Positions 31,080 through 39,553 of a DNA stretch of 64,000 nt are shown piece by piece. The stretch is from Tsukamurella sp. M9C (GTDB lineage: Bacteria > Actinomycetota > Actinomycetes > Mycobacteriales > Mycobacteriaceae). Within the stretch, counting starts at the first letter, position 1. Every line of letters starts with the position of its first letter. The stretch lies in the NCBI RefSeq assembly GCF_020169415.1, contig NZ_JAIULG010000004.1, positions 62,001 through 126,000 of the forward strand, read 5' to 3'. The position numbers and the translations under genes are program-made. The notes below the pieces were generated by a model. It had not been told where the DNA came from and searched no databases. It was given only the letters and a program-made list of their open reading frames with translations.

Positions 31080-33607
31080 GCGCGGTCCTCCCTCGAGGGC
31101 ATGGACGGGGTGGGGGTGCCCAGCAGGATCGGCACCTTGCGGCCGTTCTTCTCGCCGAAGTCGACGGTCGGATCGGGGGCGCCGGGGGCGTTGACGAAGG
31201 AGACGAACCGGGCGAGCTTGTCGGGGTCGTCCAGGACGCCCTTCCACTCGCAGCCGTAGCCGTCGACGTGCCGCTCGACGGTGGCCTCGAAGTCCGCGCC
31301 CAGGCCGAGCGCGTCGTCGATGACGACCTCGCGGAGGCGGTCCATGCCGAGGTCCTCTACCCACGGCGCCGTCCGCTGCAACCGGTCGGCGGTGCGGATG
31401 TAGTACATGAGGAACCGGTCGACGTACCGGATCAGCGTCTCCCGGTCCAGGTCGCCCGCGAGGAGCTGCGCGTGCTTCGGCGTCATGCCGCCGTTGCCGC
31501 CCACGTAGAGGTTCCAGCCGGACTCGGTGGCGATCACGCCGACGTCCTTGCCGCGGGCCTCCGCGCACTCGCGGGCGCAGCCGGAGACGCCCATCTTGAT
31601 CTTGTGCGGCGACCGCAGCCCGCGGTAGCGGAGCTCGAGGTCGATGGCCATCTGCACCGAGTCCTGCTGGCCGTACCGGCACCAGTCGCTGCCGACGCAG
31701 CTCTTCACGGTGCGGAGCGACTTGCCGTAGGCCTGACCGGATTCCATGCCGGCGTCCACGAGGCGCCGCCAGATCAGCGGCAGCTGGTCGACGGTGGCGC
31801 CGAACAGGTCGATCCGCTGGCCGCCGGTGATCTTGGTGTACAGCCCGAAGTCGCGGGCGATCTCGCCGATCACGATGAGCTGCTCGGCGGTGACGTCGCC
31901 GCCCGGCATGCGCGGCACCACCGAGTAGGTGCCGTTGCGCTGGATGTTCGCGAGGAAGTGGTCGTTGCTGTCCTGCAGGGACGCCTGCTCGCCGGAGTGG
32001 ATGTGGTCCGAGCTGGTGGACGCGAGGATCGACGCCACCGTCGGCTTGCAGAGGTCGCAGCCCGTGCCCGACCCGAAGCGCTCGATCAGGCCCGAGAAGG
32101 TGCGGATGCCGCTCGCCTGGACCAGCTCGAAGAGTTCCGCGCGGGACTGGGTGAAGTGCTCGCACAGCGACTTCGACACTGTGACGCCCTCGGCCTCCAG
32201 CAGCTGCGAGAGCAGCGGCACGCACGAACCGCAGGACGTGCCCGCGTTCGTGCAGCCCTTGAGCTCGGCGACGGTGCACGCCCCGTCGGCGATCGCCGAA
32301 CACAGCGTGCCCTTGGAGACGTCGTTGCACGAGCAGACCTGCGCCGCATCGGGGAGTGCGCCGATGCCGATGCCCGGGGAGTCGCCGCCGGCGGGCGCGA
32401 TGAGCGAGACCGGGTCGCCCGGCAGCGACGACCCGACGAGCGGCCGCAGCACGCCGTACTGCGAGGCGTCGCCGACCAGGACGCCGCCGAGCAGGGTCGA
32501 GGCGTCGTCGGAGAGCACCAGCTTGGCGTAGGTGCCGCCGATCGGGTCGCTGACCACGACGTCGAGTGCGCCCGGGGTGGCGCCGTGGGCGTCGCCGAAC
32601 GAGGCCACGTCGACGCCGAGGAGCTTGAGCTTGGTGGACAGATCCGCGCCGGGGAACCGGGCGTCGCCGCCGAGCAGGCGGTCGGCGACCACCTCGGCCG
32701 TCGCGTAGCCGGGGCCGACGAGGCCGTAGCAGCGGCCCTCGATCGCGGCGACCTCGCCGATCGCGAACACCGCGGGATCCGAGGTGACGCAGGACAGGTC
32801 GGTGAGGACGCCGCCGCGCTCGGCGAGGTCGAGCCCGGCCTCGCGGGCCAGCTCGTCGCGCGGGCGGACGCCCGCGGCGAAGACCACGACCGCCGCGTCC
32901 ACGACGCTCTCGTCCTTGAGCGTCACCGCCAGCCCGTGCTGGCCGGGGGCGATGTCGGTGGTGCCGGACGAGAGGGTGATGTCGATGCCGAGGTCGCCGA
33001 TCATCCGCGCCAGGTGCTCGCCGCCGCCGGTGTCGACCTGCTGCGGCATCAGCCGCGGGTTGACCTCCACCACGTGCGGCCGCAGGCCCAGCGTGCGGAG
33101 GGCGTTCGCGGCCTCCAGGCCGAGCAGGCCGCCGCCGACCACCATGCCGACGGGCTCCGCCGAGCGGGCGAGCGCCGCGTCGGCGTCGGCGCGGATCGCG
33201 TCCAGGTCGTCGAGGGTGCGGTAGACGTGGCATCCCGGCAGGTCGTGGCCGTGTACCGGCGGCACGAAGGCGTACGAGCCGGTCGCGAGGACCAGGGCGT
33301 CGTAGGAGACGGGGCCGTCGGCCGTCGTCACCGTTCGCGCGGCCCGGTCGATGCCGGTCACCCGCGCCCCGAGCCGCAGCTCGACCAGCGGATCGCCGGC
33401 GTAGTCGTTGCCCGCGAGCGCCAGTTCGGAGCGGTCCCACGTGCCGACGTAGGACGACAGCCCCACCCGGTCGTAGGCGCCGTCGGCCTCCTCGCCCAGG
33501 ACGACGATCCGCCAGGCCCCCGCCTCGTCGCGGGCGCGCAGCGCCTCCACGAACCTGTGCCCGACCATGCCGTGACCCACCACGACGACGGTGCGCTGGG
33601 TGACCAT
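31076..33607 (-). CDS. nirB: Assimilatory nitrite reductase large subunit NirB
   Basis: NAD(P)H-dependent six-electron reduction of nitrite to ammonium in the cytoplasm. The 843 residues comprise an FAD/NAD pyridine-nucleotide oxidoreductase domain (about 1-400; VVVGHGMVGHRF, VVGGGLLGLEAANAL), a BFD-like [2Fe-2S] region (about 420-480; CSCNDVSKGTL, CTNAGTSCGSC) and siroheme/[4Fe-4S] half-domains (about 550-800). The cluster cysteines are in CVGSDWC and MGVSGCARECAEA. The ATG at 33607 has GAGGAG upstream; the longer frame start is rejected. The adjacent nirD is coupled by ATGA. Siroheme would be supplied by the chelatase about 2 kb away. Confidence 0.94.
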   Translation of the reverse strand: MVTQRTVVVVGHGMVGHRFVEALRARDEAGAWRIVVLGEEADGAYDRVGLSSYVGTWDRSELALAGNDYAGDPLVELRLGARVTGIDRAARTVTTADGPVSYDALVLATGSYAFVPPVHGHDLPGCHVYRTLDDLDAIRADADAALARSAEPVGMVVGGGLLGLEAANALRTLGLRPHVVEVNPRLMPQQVDTGGGEHLARMIGDLGIDITLSSGTTDIAPGQHGLAVTLKDESVVDAAVVVFAAGVRPRDELAREAGLDLAERGGVLTDLSCVTSDPAVFAIGEVAAIEGRCYGLVGPGYATAEVVADRLLGGDARFPGADLSTKLKLLGVDVASFGDAHGATPGALDVVVSDPIGGTYAKLVLSDDASTLLGGVLVGDASQYGVLRPLVGSSLPGDPVSLIAPAGGDSPGIGIGALPDAAQVCSCNDVSKGTLCSAIADGACTVAELKGCTNAGTSCGSCVPLLSQLLEAEGVTVSKSLCEHFTQSRAELFELVQASGIRTFSGLIERFGSGTGCDLCKPTVASILASTSSDHIHSGEQASLQDSNDHFLANIQRNGTYSVVPRMPGGDVTAEQLIVIGEIARDFGLYTKITGGQRIDLFGATVDQLPLIWRRLVDAGMESGQAYGKSLRTVKSCVGSDWCRYGQQDSVQMAIDLELRYRGLRSPHKIKMGVSGCARECAEARGKDVGVIATESGWNLYVGGNGGMTPKHAQLLAGDLDRETLIRYVDRFLMYYIRTADRLQRTAPWVEDLGMDRLREVVIDDALGLGADFEATVERHVDGYGCEWKGVLDDPDKLARFVSFVNAPGAPDPTVDFGEKNGRKVPILLGTPTPSMPSREDRA

Positions 33608-33733
33608 GGACCTCTCCTCTCGTCGGAAACCGTTGGCACCGAATGTAAGGAGGTGGTGTTGCGGGGTTGTGCCGCCGTGTTGCCCGTCGATCACGCCTTC
33701 CTCACGGAGAGCGTCGCGCGGTCGTGAGGAGGG

Positions 33734-35416
33734 TCAGGCCAGGCGTTCGACGAGGTCGCCGGGCTGCGCCAGCGGGGGCACCAGCGCGATGCCGCGGCGC
33801 CCGGCGGCGTCGCGGAGGTGCGGCGTCGCCACCGTGGCGGGCAGGCGCCACCGTCCGGCCCCGTCGGGCTCGACGGGCAGCATGCGCCACCGGTCGTCGG
33901 GGTTGGGATCGGCGAGGGCGAGCAGTTCCGCGGCCGGCGGGGTCTCGCGCAGCAGCGCCGCACGCAGCGGCCGCGCGAGGAGCGCGGCCCCGAGCAGAGC
34001 CGCCATCGGGTTTCCGCCCAGGCCGAGCACGATCGGGCCGTCCGGCACCGTCGCCACGAGGAGGGAGCCGCCGGGGCGCACGTCCACCCCGTCGACCAGC
34101 AGCGTCGCGCCGGCCTCGGCGAGGGCGCCCCGCAGCCGGTCCGCGGCGCCGCGGCCGGTGGCGCCGATGACGGCGACGACGTCGGCACCGTCGGGGAGGA
34201 GGGCGGCGCGGAAGGAGGCGGGCGCGTCCGGCAGGTGGGGTCCCCGGAGCACGCACGCGCCCGAGGCCTCGAAGACCGCGGCGACGGGGCCCCAGGCCGT
34301 CTCGGGGAGGCCCGCGCGGCCCGCGGCCCCGACCTCGTCGCCGGAGGTGTGCAGGCGGATCCGCAGGGGTCCGCGGGCGGCGATCGCGGTCACGCCGGCG
34401 GCGGTGGCCAGCGAGACCAGCGCCGGGTCGATCGCGGCGCCGGCCGGAGCCAGCGTCGCGCCGTCCGGCCACGCGGATCCGGCCGGGCGGACGTCGTTGC
34501 GGGCGGCATCGGTGCAGTTCAGGGCCGGCCCGTCGGTGACGATCTCCTCGTCGCGGATCACCCGGTCGGCGCCCGCAGGCAGGCGCGCGCCGGTGGCGAT
34601 TCGTACCGCGGTGCCGGGTTCCAGCGGCGGGGCGGCGTGCCCCGCGAGCGCGGCGCCGTCGACGGGGCGCCAGGGCGGCGGGCCCGCCACGGCCCAGCCG
34701 TCCATCGCGGACTGGTCGAACGGCGGGAACGGTGCGGCCGCCACGAGCGCCTCCGCGAGCGCGGCACCCGGCACCGGCGGGCCACCGGCCGCCGGGAGCG
34801 CGGGGAGGGCGGTCCGCAGGAGGCGGCGGATCGCGAGGGGAGACTTCTCGACGCGCGCCAGGTCCTCGGGGGTGTCGGCGTCCTCGAGCGGGAGGCGCAA
34901 CCGGGGCGCGTCGGGCGGGAGGATCGCGCGGACGGGGGCGTTCTCGGCGCTGCCGATCCCGGCGAGCGCGGCGCGGAGGGCGGCGGCGTCCCACACCGCC
35001 AGTAGGTACTGGAGATGCCCGTGCGGGTCCTCGGCGAGCGCCACCGGCGCCGCGGTCTCGGAGCGGAGCGCGGCGAGGCGGGCCAGGGTCCAAGGTTCCA
35101 CCTCGGGTAGGTCCGCGGCGAGCACCGCGACCGTCCGCGCCGTCGCGGGAACGGCGGCGAGCCCCGCGGCGATGGCGGCGAGGGGACCACCGCCGGGCGG
35201 GTCCTCGCGGACCACGACGACGTGCTCCGGCACGGCGCGCGGCGGGCCCACCACGACCACGGCCGCCTCGCCGGCGGCAGCGATCGCGGCGTCGAGCAAC
35301 CGGCGGCCGCCGACCACGAGCTCGGGCTTGTCGAGCCCGAGGCGACGGGCTGCGCCACCGGCCACGACGACGGCCGCGTCACAGGACGCGGCCGGGTCGC
35401 GGTCAGTAGACGTCAC
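33734..35416 (-). CDS. MobA-MoeA fusion for molybdenum cofactor maturation
   Basis: The 560 residues fuse two cofactor steps. Residues 1-190 form a MobA-like nucleotidyltransferase (AVVVAGGAARRLGLDKPEL, VAVLAADLPEVEPW) that would make Mo-guanine dinucleotide. Residues 205-560 form a MoeA-like molybdenum insertase (FPPFDQSAMDGWAVAG, GTAVRIATGARLPAGADRVI, IRLHTSGDEVG). The usual MoeA GGTSxGxxD loop is diverged to IGATGRGAADRL, and the MoeA half is shorter than standalone enzymes, so insertase activity is less certain. GTG start; its first 14 bases overlap the upstream nitrate reductase gene, consistent with dedicated cofactor supply. The MobA SxR motif is also reduced. Confidence 0.85.
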   Translation of the reverse strand: MTSTDRDPAASCDAAVVVAGGAARRLGLDKPELVVGGRRLLDAAIAAAGEAAVVVVGPPRAVPEHVVVVREDPPGGGPLAAIAAGLAAVPATARTVAVLAADLPEVEPWTLARLAALRSETAAPVALAEDPHGHLQYLLAVWDAAALRAALAGIGSAENAPVRAILPPDAPRLRLPLEDADTPEDLARVEKSPLAIRRLLRTALPALPAAGGPPVPGAALAEALVAAAPFPPFDQSAMDGWAVAGPPPWRPVDGAALAGHAAPPLEPGTAVRIATGARLPAGADRVIRDEEIVTDGPALNCTDAARNDVRPAGSAWPDGATLAPAGAAIDPALVSLATAAGVTAIAARGPLRIRLHTSGDEVGAAGRAGLPETAWGPVAAVFEASGACVLRGPHLPDAPASFRAALLPDGADVVAVIGATGRGAADRLRGALAEAGATLLVDGVDVRPGGSLLVATVPDGPIVLGLGGNPMAALLGAALLARPLRAALLRETPPAAELLALADPNPDDRWRMLPVEPDGAGRWRLPATVATPHLRDAAGRRGIALVPPLAQPGDLVERLA

Positions 35417-38400
35417 GCACGTATCTCCGTTCGGCGGACAGCGCCGCCAGGTAGGCGTCCGCGCTGCGCGGGGCCATGTGGCCGTGTTCGGCGACGATAC
35501 CGCGCAGGGCCTCGTCCACGTCGCGGGCCATGTGCGCCGCATCGCCGCACACGTAGAGGTGCGCGCCGGCGCGGATCCATTCCCACAGTTCGGCGGCGTG
35601 CTCGCGCATCCGGTCCTGCACGTACACCTTCCGGTCGGAGTCCCGGGAGAAGGCGGTGTCGAGCCGGGTGAGCACCCCGTCCGCGGCGAGGCCGTCGAGC
35701 TCCGCGCGGTAGTAGAAGTCGGTGGCCTCGTGCTGCTCGCCGAAGAACAGCCAGTTCGGCCCCGTCGCGCCGCTGCGCGCCCGGTCGTGCAGGAAGCCGC
35801 GGAAGGGCGCGATGCCAGTGCCCGGGCCGATCATGATCGCCGGCGCGTCGGCGTCCTCCGGCGGCAGGAAGCCGCGGGTCGGCTGGACGAAGACGTCCAC
35901 CTCTCCGTCGGCGTCGAGGCCGGCGAGGTGCGTCGAGCAGGCGCCGCCGCGGCGCCTGCCGTCGTGGTCGAAGCCGACGACGGAGACGGTGATCGAGACC
36001 CGGTCGGCGTCCTCGCGGGGACTCGAGGAGATCGAGTACAGCCGCGGCGTGAGCGGCCGTAGCAGCGCCTCCCACTCCGCCGGTTCCGCCTGCACCGGGT
36101 GTGCGGCGAGCAGGTCGAGCAGCTGGCGGCCCCAGGTCCACGAGGCGAACTGCGTCGGCTCGTCGAGGACCCCGCGCAGTTCGTCGCCCACCACGCAGCG
36201 GTCCGCGACGAAGCGCAGCAACTCGGGGGTGATCCGGGTGAGGTCCTTGCGGTCCAGGCCGGGTGTGTCGCGGTGCACGCCGGTGCGGGCGCAGAACTCC
36301 TCGATGACGGCGCCCGAGTTCACCGGCCAGATTCCCAGGGCGTCGCCGGCGCGGTAGGTGAGTGCGTCGGACGGGAGCGCGAAGGTGAAGCGGCGCACGT
36401 CCTTCGCCGAACCGTCGCCGGAGAGCCGCTCGGATTCCAGCAGGCGGGTGCGCAGCGGATGGGTGCGGGAGTGGCCGGTCGTCTCCGGCGCCGCGGGCTG
36501 CGGCGGCGCGGCCTCCGGATCCAGCGCGGACACCACCGCGCCGAGCCAGGCGGCGGCGGTCTCGGCGTAGTCGGGCTCGCACGACGCGCGCGGGGCGAGC
36601 CGGCCGCCCCCGAGGTGCTCGAGCCGGGCGTCCAGCTTGCGGGCGAAGCCGCAGAAGTCGGCGTACGAGGGGTCGCCGAAGCCGAGGACCGAGAACCGCA
36701 GGCCGCCCAGGTCGCCGGGCTCCGCCCCGGCCAGCGCGTCCCACAGCGCGACGCCGTTGTCGGGGGCCTCGCCGTCGCCGGTCGTGGCGACCAGGAACAA
36801 CACGGTTCCCGTCAGCTGTGCGGGCGAGACCTGTTCGGCGCCGAGGACCCTCGCCGTCATGCCCGCGCCGTCCAGCGCTGCGGCGCAGTCCGTCGCGTAG
36901 GCCTCGGCCGTGCCCGTCTGCGACGCCCAGACGACGGTCACCGTCGCCGCCGGGGCCTGCGGGGCGCCGCCGAACACGCCCGCCAGGACACCCTCGAGCC
37001 AGGCCCGCGCGATCGGGGCGAGCGGGGCGTCGCCGGGCACCGTCGGCACCCCGGACGGGGGCGCGGCGCTCAGGCCCGTGAGCAGGCCGCCGAGGTAGCC
37101 CGACGCCTCCGCGGTCAGTTCGCCGGGGCCCGAGGCGTACGGCGCGAGCGCCGCGGCGAGCGGGGACGCCGGCGCCTCGACGGGGGCGGGCGGGTCCGCC
37201 GGGACGGGCGTGAGCGCGACGGCGCTCACCTTGAACTCGGGCTGCAGCGATTCGGGGTCGACGGCGTCGTTGGTCACCGCGTTCACGGCCACATCCTCTC
37301 CGAAGGTGTCGGCGAAGTGCATGGGGGCGAAGCAGACTCCCGGCCGGACGGCGTCGTCGACGGCCACCGGCAGGGTCGCCCCGCCGCGCCGGCTGGAGAC
37401 CCGCACCCGCGCGCCGTCGGCGAGACCGAGCCGGTGGGCGTCCTCCGGGTTGAGCTGGAGGAAGGGCGCGGGGTTGAGTCGATTGAGCTTGGCGACACGG
37501 CCGGTCTTGGTCATGGTGTGCCACTGGTGCGCGAGGCGACCGGTGGTGAGGATCAGCGGGTACTCGTCGTCCGGCAGCTCCGCGGGCGGCAGGTACGGGC
37601 GGGGGAGGAAGCGCGCGCGGCCCGTCGGGGTCGCGAACCGTAGGCCCCGGTCCTCGTCGAGGTAGCGGATCGGGTTCCGGTCGGGCCCGCCCAGCGCGGC
37701 GGGCCACTGCACGGGGCCCTGCGCGAGGCGTGCGTGGTCGACGCCGCGCACGTCCCAGCCGGTGCGGGGATTGTGGAAGGCCTTGAGCTCCTCGAAGACC
37801 GCCGCGGCGTCGGGATAGTCGAAGTCGGCGCCGTGACCGAGCTCGGCGGCGATCAGGCAGATCAGCTTCCAATCGGGGAGCGCGTCGCCGGGCGGCGCAG
37901 TCGCGGCGGCGGTGCGGGTGAGGGAGCGCTCCGAGTTGACCATCACGCCGTCGGTCTCGGCCCAGAGCGCGGCGGGCAGCACGATGTCGGCGTAGGCGGA
38001 CGTCTCGGTGGCGGTGTAGGCGTCCTGCACGACCACCAGCTCCGCCGAGCGAAGGGCGTCGATCACGGTGGACCGGTTGGCCATCGACGCCGCCGGGTTG
38101 CTGCAGATGATCCACGCGGCCTTGATGTTCCCGGCCGCCAGCTCCCGGTACATCTCGACGGTGCCCTGGCCGGCTTCGGCCCGGATCGTGCCCTCCGGCA
38201 GGCCCCACAGGGCCTCGGTGCGGGCGCGGTCGCCGCCGTCGAGCACGGAGCGCTGGCCGGGGAGGCCCGGCCCCATGTAGCCCATCTCGCGGCCGCCCAT
38301 CGCGTTCGGCTGACCGGTCAGGCTGAACGGGCCCGAGCCGGTGCGGCAGATCGCGCCGGTGGCCAGGTGCAGGTTGCAGAGCGCGATGGTGTTCCAGGTG

Positions 38401-39299
38401 CCGTGGGTGGACTGGTTCAGGCCCATGGTCCACAGACTGGTCCAGTTCGCGGCGCCGCCGATGAGCTCGGCCGCGCGCTCGATGTCGGCCGCGTCGAGTC
38501 CGGTGATCTCGGCGACGCGATCCACCGGATAGTCCTCGAGGAAGGCGGGCATGGCGTCCCAGCCCTCGGTGTGCGCGTCGACGAACTCCCGGTCCACGGC
38601 GCCGCGGTCGACGAGCAATGCGAGCAGGCCGTTGAGCAACGCGAGGTCGGTGCCCGGGCGGATCGGCAGGTGCAGGTCGGCCTTCGCCGCGGTCGCGGTG
38701 CGCCGCGGGTCGACCACGATCAGCTTCGCGCCCGCCTTGACCCGGTCCATCATGCGCAGGAACAGGATCGGGTGGCAGTCGGCCATGTTGGCGCCGGTGA
38801 CGAGGAAGACGTCGGCGTGGTCGAGATCGTCGTAGCTGCCGGGCGGCCCGTCGGAGCCGAGGGACTGCTTGTAGCCCGTTCCCGCGCTCGCCATGCACAG
38901 CCGGGAGTTGGACTCGATCCACTTCGTGCGCAGGAAGCCCTTCGCCAGCTTGGTCGCGAGGTACTGCGCCTCCAGCGTCATCTGCCCGCTCACGTACAGG
39001 GCGATCGCGTCGGGCCCGTGCGCGTCCCGGATCTCCCGCAGGCGCCGTCCGGTCGCCGCGATCGCCTCCGCGAGCTCGACGATGCCGCGGTCGGCGTCGC
39101 GGTCCGCACGCACCTCCGCGCGGGTCTGCCGGCCACCGGCGGCGAGCAGGTCGACGGTGGTGGTGCCCTTGGTGCACAGCCGCCCGCGGTTCGCGGGGTG
39201 GTGCTTCGTCCCTACCGAACCCGTGACGGCACCGTCGCGCACCTGCAGGGTGAGGCCGCAGCCCACCCCGCAGTACCCGCACACCGTCTCCACATCCAT
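35403..39299 (-). CDS. Assimilatory nitrate reductase fused to a CysJ-like flavin reductase
   Basis: The 1298 residues allow direct NADPH-driven nitrate reduction in one chain. Residues 1-690 are a NarB/NasA-type molybdopterin reductase: [4Fe-4S] cysteines 7, 10, 14 and 42 (CGYCGVGC, LCTKG), and Mo-ligand Cys135 in NSRLCMASAG. Residues of about 755-900 are a flavodoxin domain (VVWASQTGTAEAYA). About 925-1298 is a CysJ/P450-reductase-type FAD/NADPH module (RLYSISSSP, GPGTGIAPFRGFL, YVCGDAAHMARDV, terminal RYVRDVY). The ATG at 39299 is used; an in-frame GTG at 39308 is possible, and neither has a ribosome site. A GlnR-like box lies just upstream. Confidence 0.92.
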   Translation of the reverse strand: MDVETVCGYCGVGCGLTLQVRDGAVTGSVGTKHHPANRGRLCTKGTTTVDLLAAGGRQTRAEVRADRDADRGIVELAEAIAATGRRLREIRDAHGPDAIALYVSGQMTLEAQYLATKLAKGFLRTKWIESNSRLCMASAGTGYKQSLGSDGPPGSYDDLDHADVFLVTGANMADCHPILFLRMMDRVKAGAKLIVVDPRRTATAAKADLHLPIRPGTDLALLNGLLALLVDRGAVDREFVDAHTEGWDAMPAFLEDYPVDRVAEITGLDAADIERAAELIGGAANWTSLWTMGLNQSTHGTWNTIALCNLHLATGAICRTGSGPFSLTGQPNAMGGREMGYMGPGLPGQRSVLDGGDRARTEALWGLPEGTIRAEAGQGTVEMYRELAAGNIKAAWIICSNPAASMANRSTVIDALRSAELVVVQDAYTATETSAYADIVLPAALWAETDGVMVNSERSLTRTAAATAPPGDALPDWKLICLIAAELGHGADFDYPDAAAVFEELKAFHNPRTGWDVRGVDHARLAQGPVQWPAALGGPDRNPIRYLDEDRGLRFATPTGRARFLPRPYLPPAELPDDEYPLILTTGRLAHQWHTMTKTGRVAKLNRLNPAPFLQLNPEDAHRLGLADGARVRVSSRRGGATLPVAVDDAVRPGVCFAPMHFADTFGEDVAVNAVTNDAVDPESLQPEFKVSAVALTPVPADPPAPVEAPASPLAAALAPYASGPGELTAEASGYLGGLLTGLSAAPPSGVPTVPGDAPLAPIARAWLEGVLAGVFGGAPQAPAATVTVVWASQTGTAEAYATDCAAALDGAGMTARVLGAEQVSPAQLTGTVLFLVATTGDGEAPDNGVALWDALAGAEPGDLGGLRFSVLGFGDPSYADFCGFARKLDARLEHLGGGRLAPRASCEPDYAETAAAWLGAVVSALDPEAAPPQPAAPETTGHSRTHPLRTRLLESERLSGDGSAKDVRRFTFALPSDALTYRAGDALGIWPVNSGAVIEEFCARTGVHRDTPGLDRKDLTRITPELLRFVADRCVVGDELRGVLDEPTQFASWTWGRQLLDLLAAHPVQAEPAEWEALLRPLTPRLYSISSSPREDADRVSITVSVVGFDHDGRRRGGACSTHLAGLDADGEVDVFVQPTRGFLPPEDADAPAIMIGPGTGIAPFRGFLHDRARSGATGPNWLFFGEQHEATDFYYRAELDGLAADGVLTRLDTAFSRDSDRKVYVQDRMREHAAELWEWIRAGAHLYVCGDAAHMARDVDEALRGIVAEHGHMAPRSADAYLAALSAERRYVRDVY

Positions 39300-39322
39300 G
39301 CCGCCCACGGTGCCCGCGCGGT

Positions 39323-39360
39323 GTTTCCGGGTTCGGGCCGCATTGTTACGGCGACGTGAC
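39323..39360 (-). promoter_or_regulatory. Probable GlnR box upstream of the nitrate reductase
   Basis: Read on the minus strand, four half-sites follow at exact 11-base steps: GTCAC, GTAAC, GCCCG, GAAAC. The GlnR consensus is GTnAC-n6-GaAAC-n6-GTnAC-n6-GAAAC, so the first and fourth match fully, the second at 4/5, and the third is degenerate. It ends 24 bases before the ATG. That is close, so the mRNA may have little or no leader, in line with the missing ribosome site. Confidence 0.6.
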
Positions 39361-39419
39361 CTGGTGCGCGCCGCACCGCGGTGAGCGGCGTGAGGCGGGG
39401 CGGCGCGCGGCGTTCGTGC

Positions 39420-39483
39420 GCTACTCGGTCCGCCCGTCCGCCGCCGGGCGGATCGAGTAGCGCGGCCCCGGAATCGAGTAGTC
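39420..39483. repeat. Hairpin plus dispersed repeat copy A
   Basis: GCTACTCGGTCCGCCC (39420-39435) pairs with GGGCGGATCGAGTAGC (39446-39461), a 16-bp stem with one G/T position and a 10-base loop. The segment 39466-39483 (CCCCGGAATCGAGTAGTC) is the exact reverse complement of 53724-53741 in front of ettA, and similarity extends beyond the 18 identical bases. GA(A)TCGAGTAG also recurs twice inside this element. It may be a terminator-like or dispersed intergenic element. Confidence 0.7.
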
Positions 39484-39553
39484 CGGCACGCTATCCACGC
39501 GGCCGTGGCGGCGGTTGACTCGGCGGATCAGCAGCCCGGCCGAAGGAGACATC

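Noticed and set aside
33608-33733. GlnR box before nirB
   Set aside because: CAAC-containing repeats at 10-11 base steps (about 33658-33683, minus strand) are suggestive, but the half-sites do not match GTnAC/GaAAC well enough to call.
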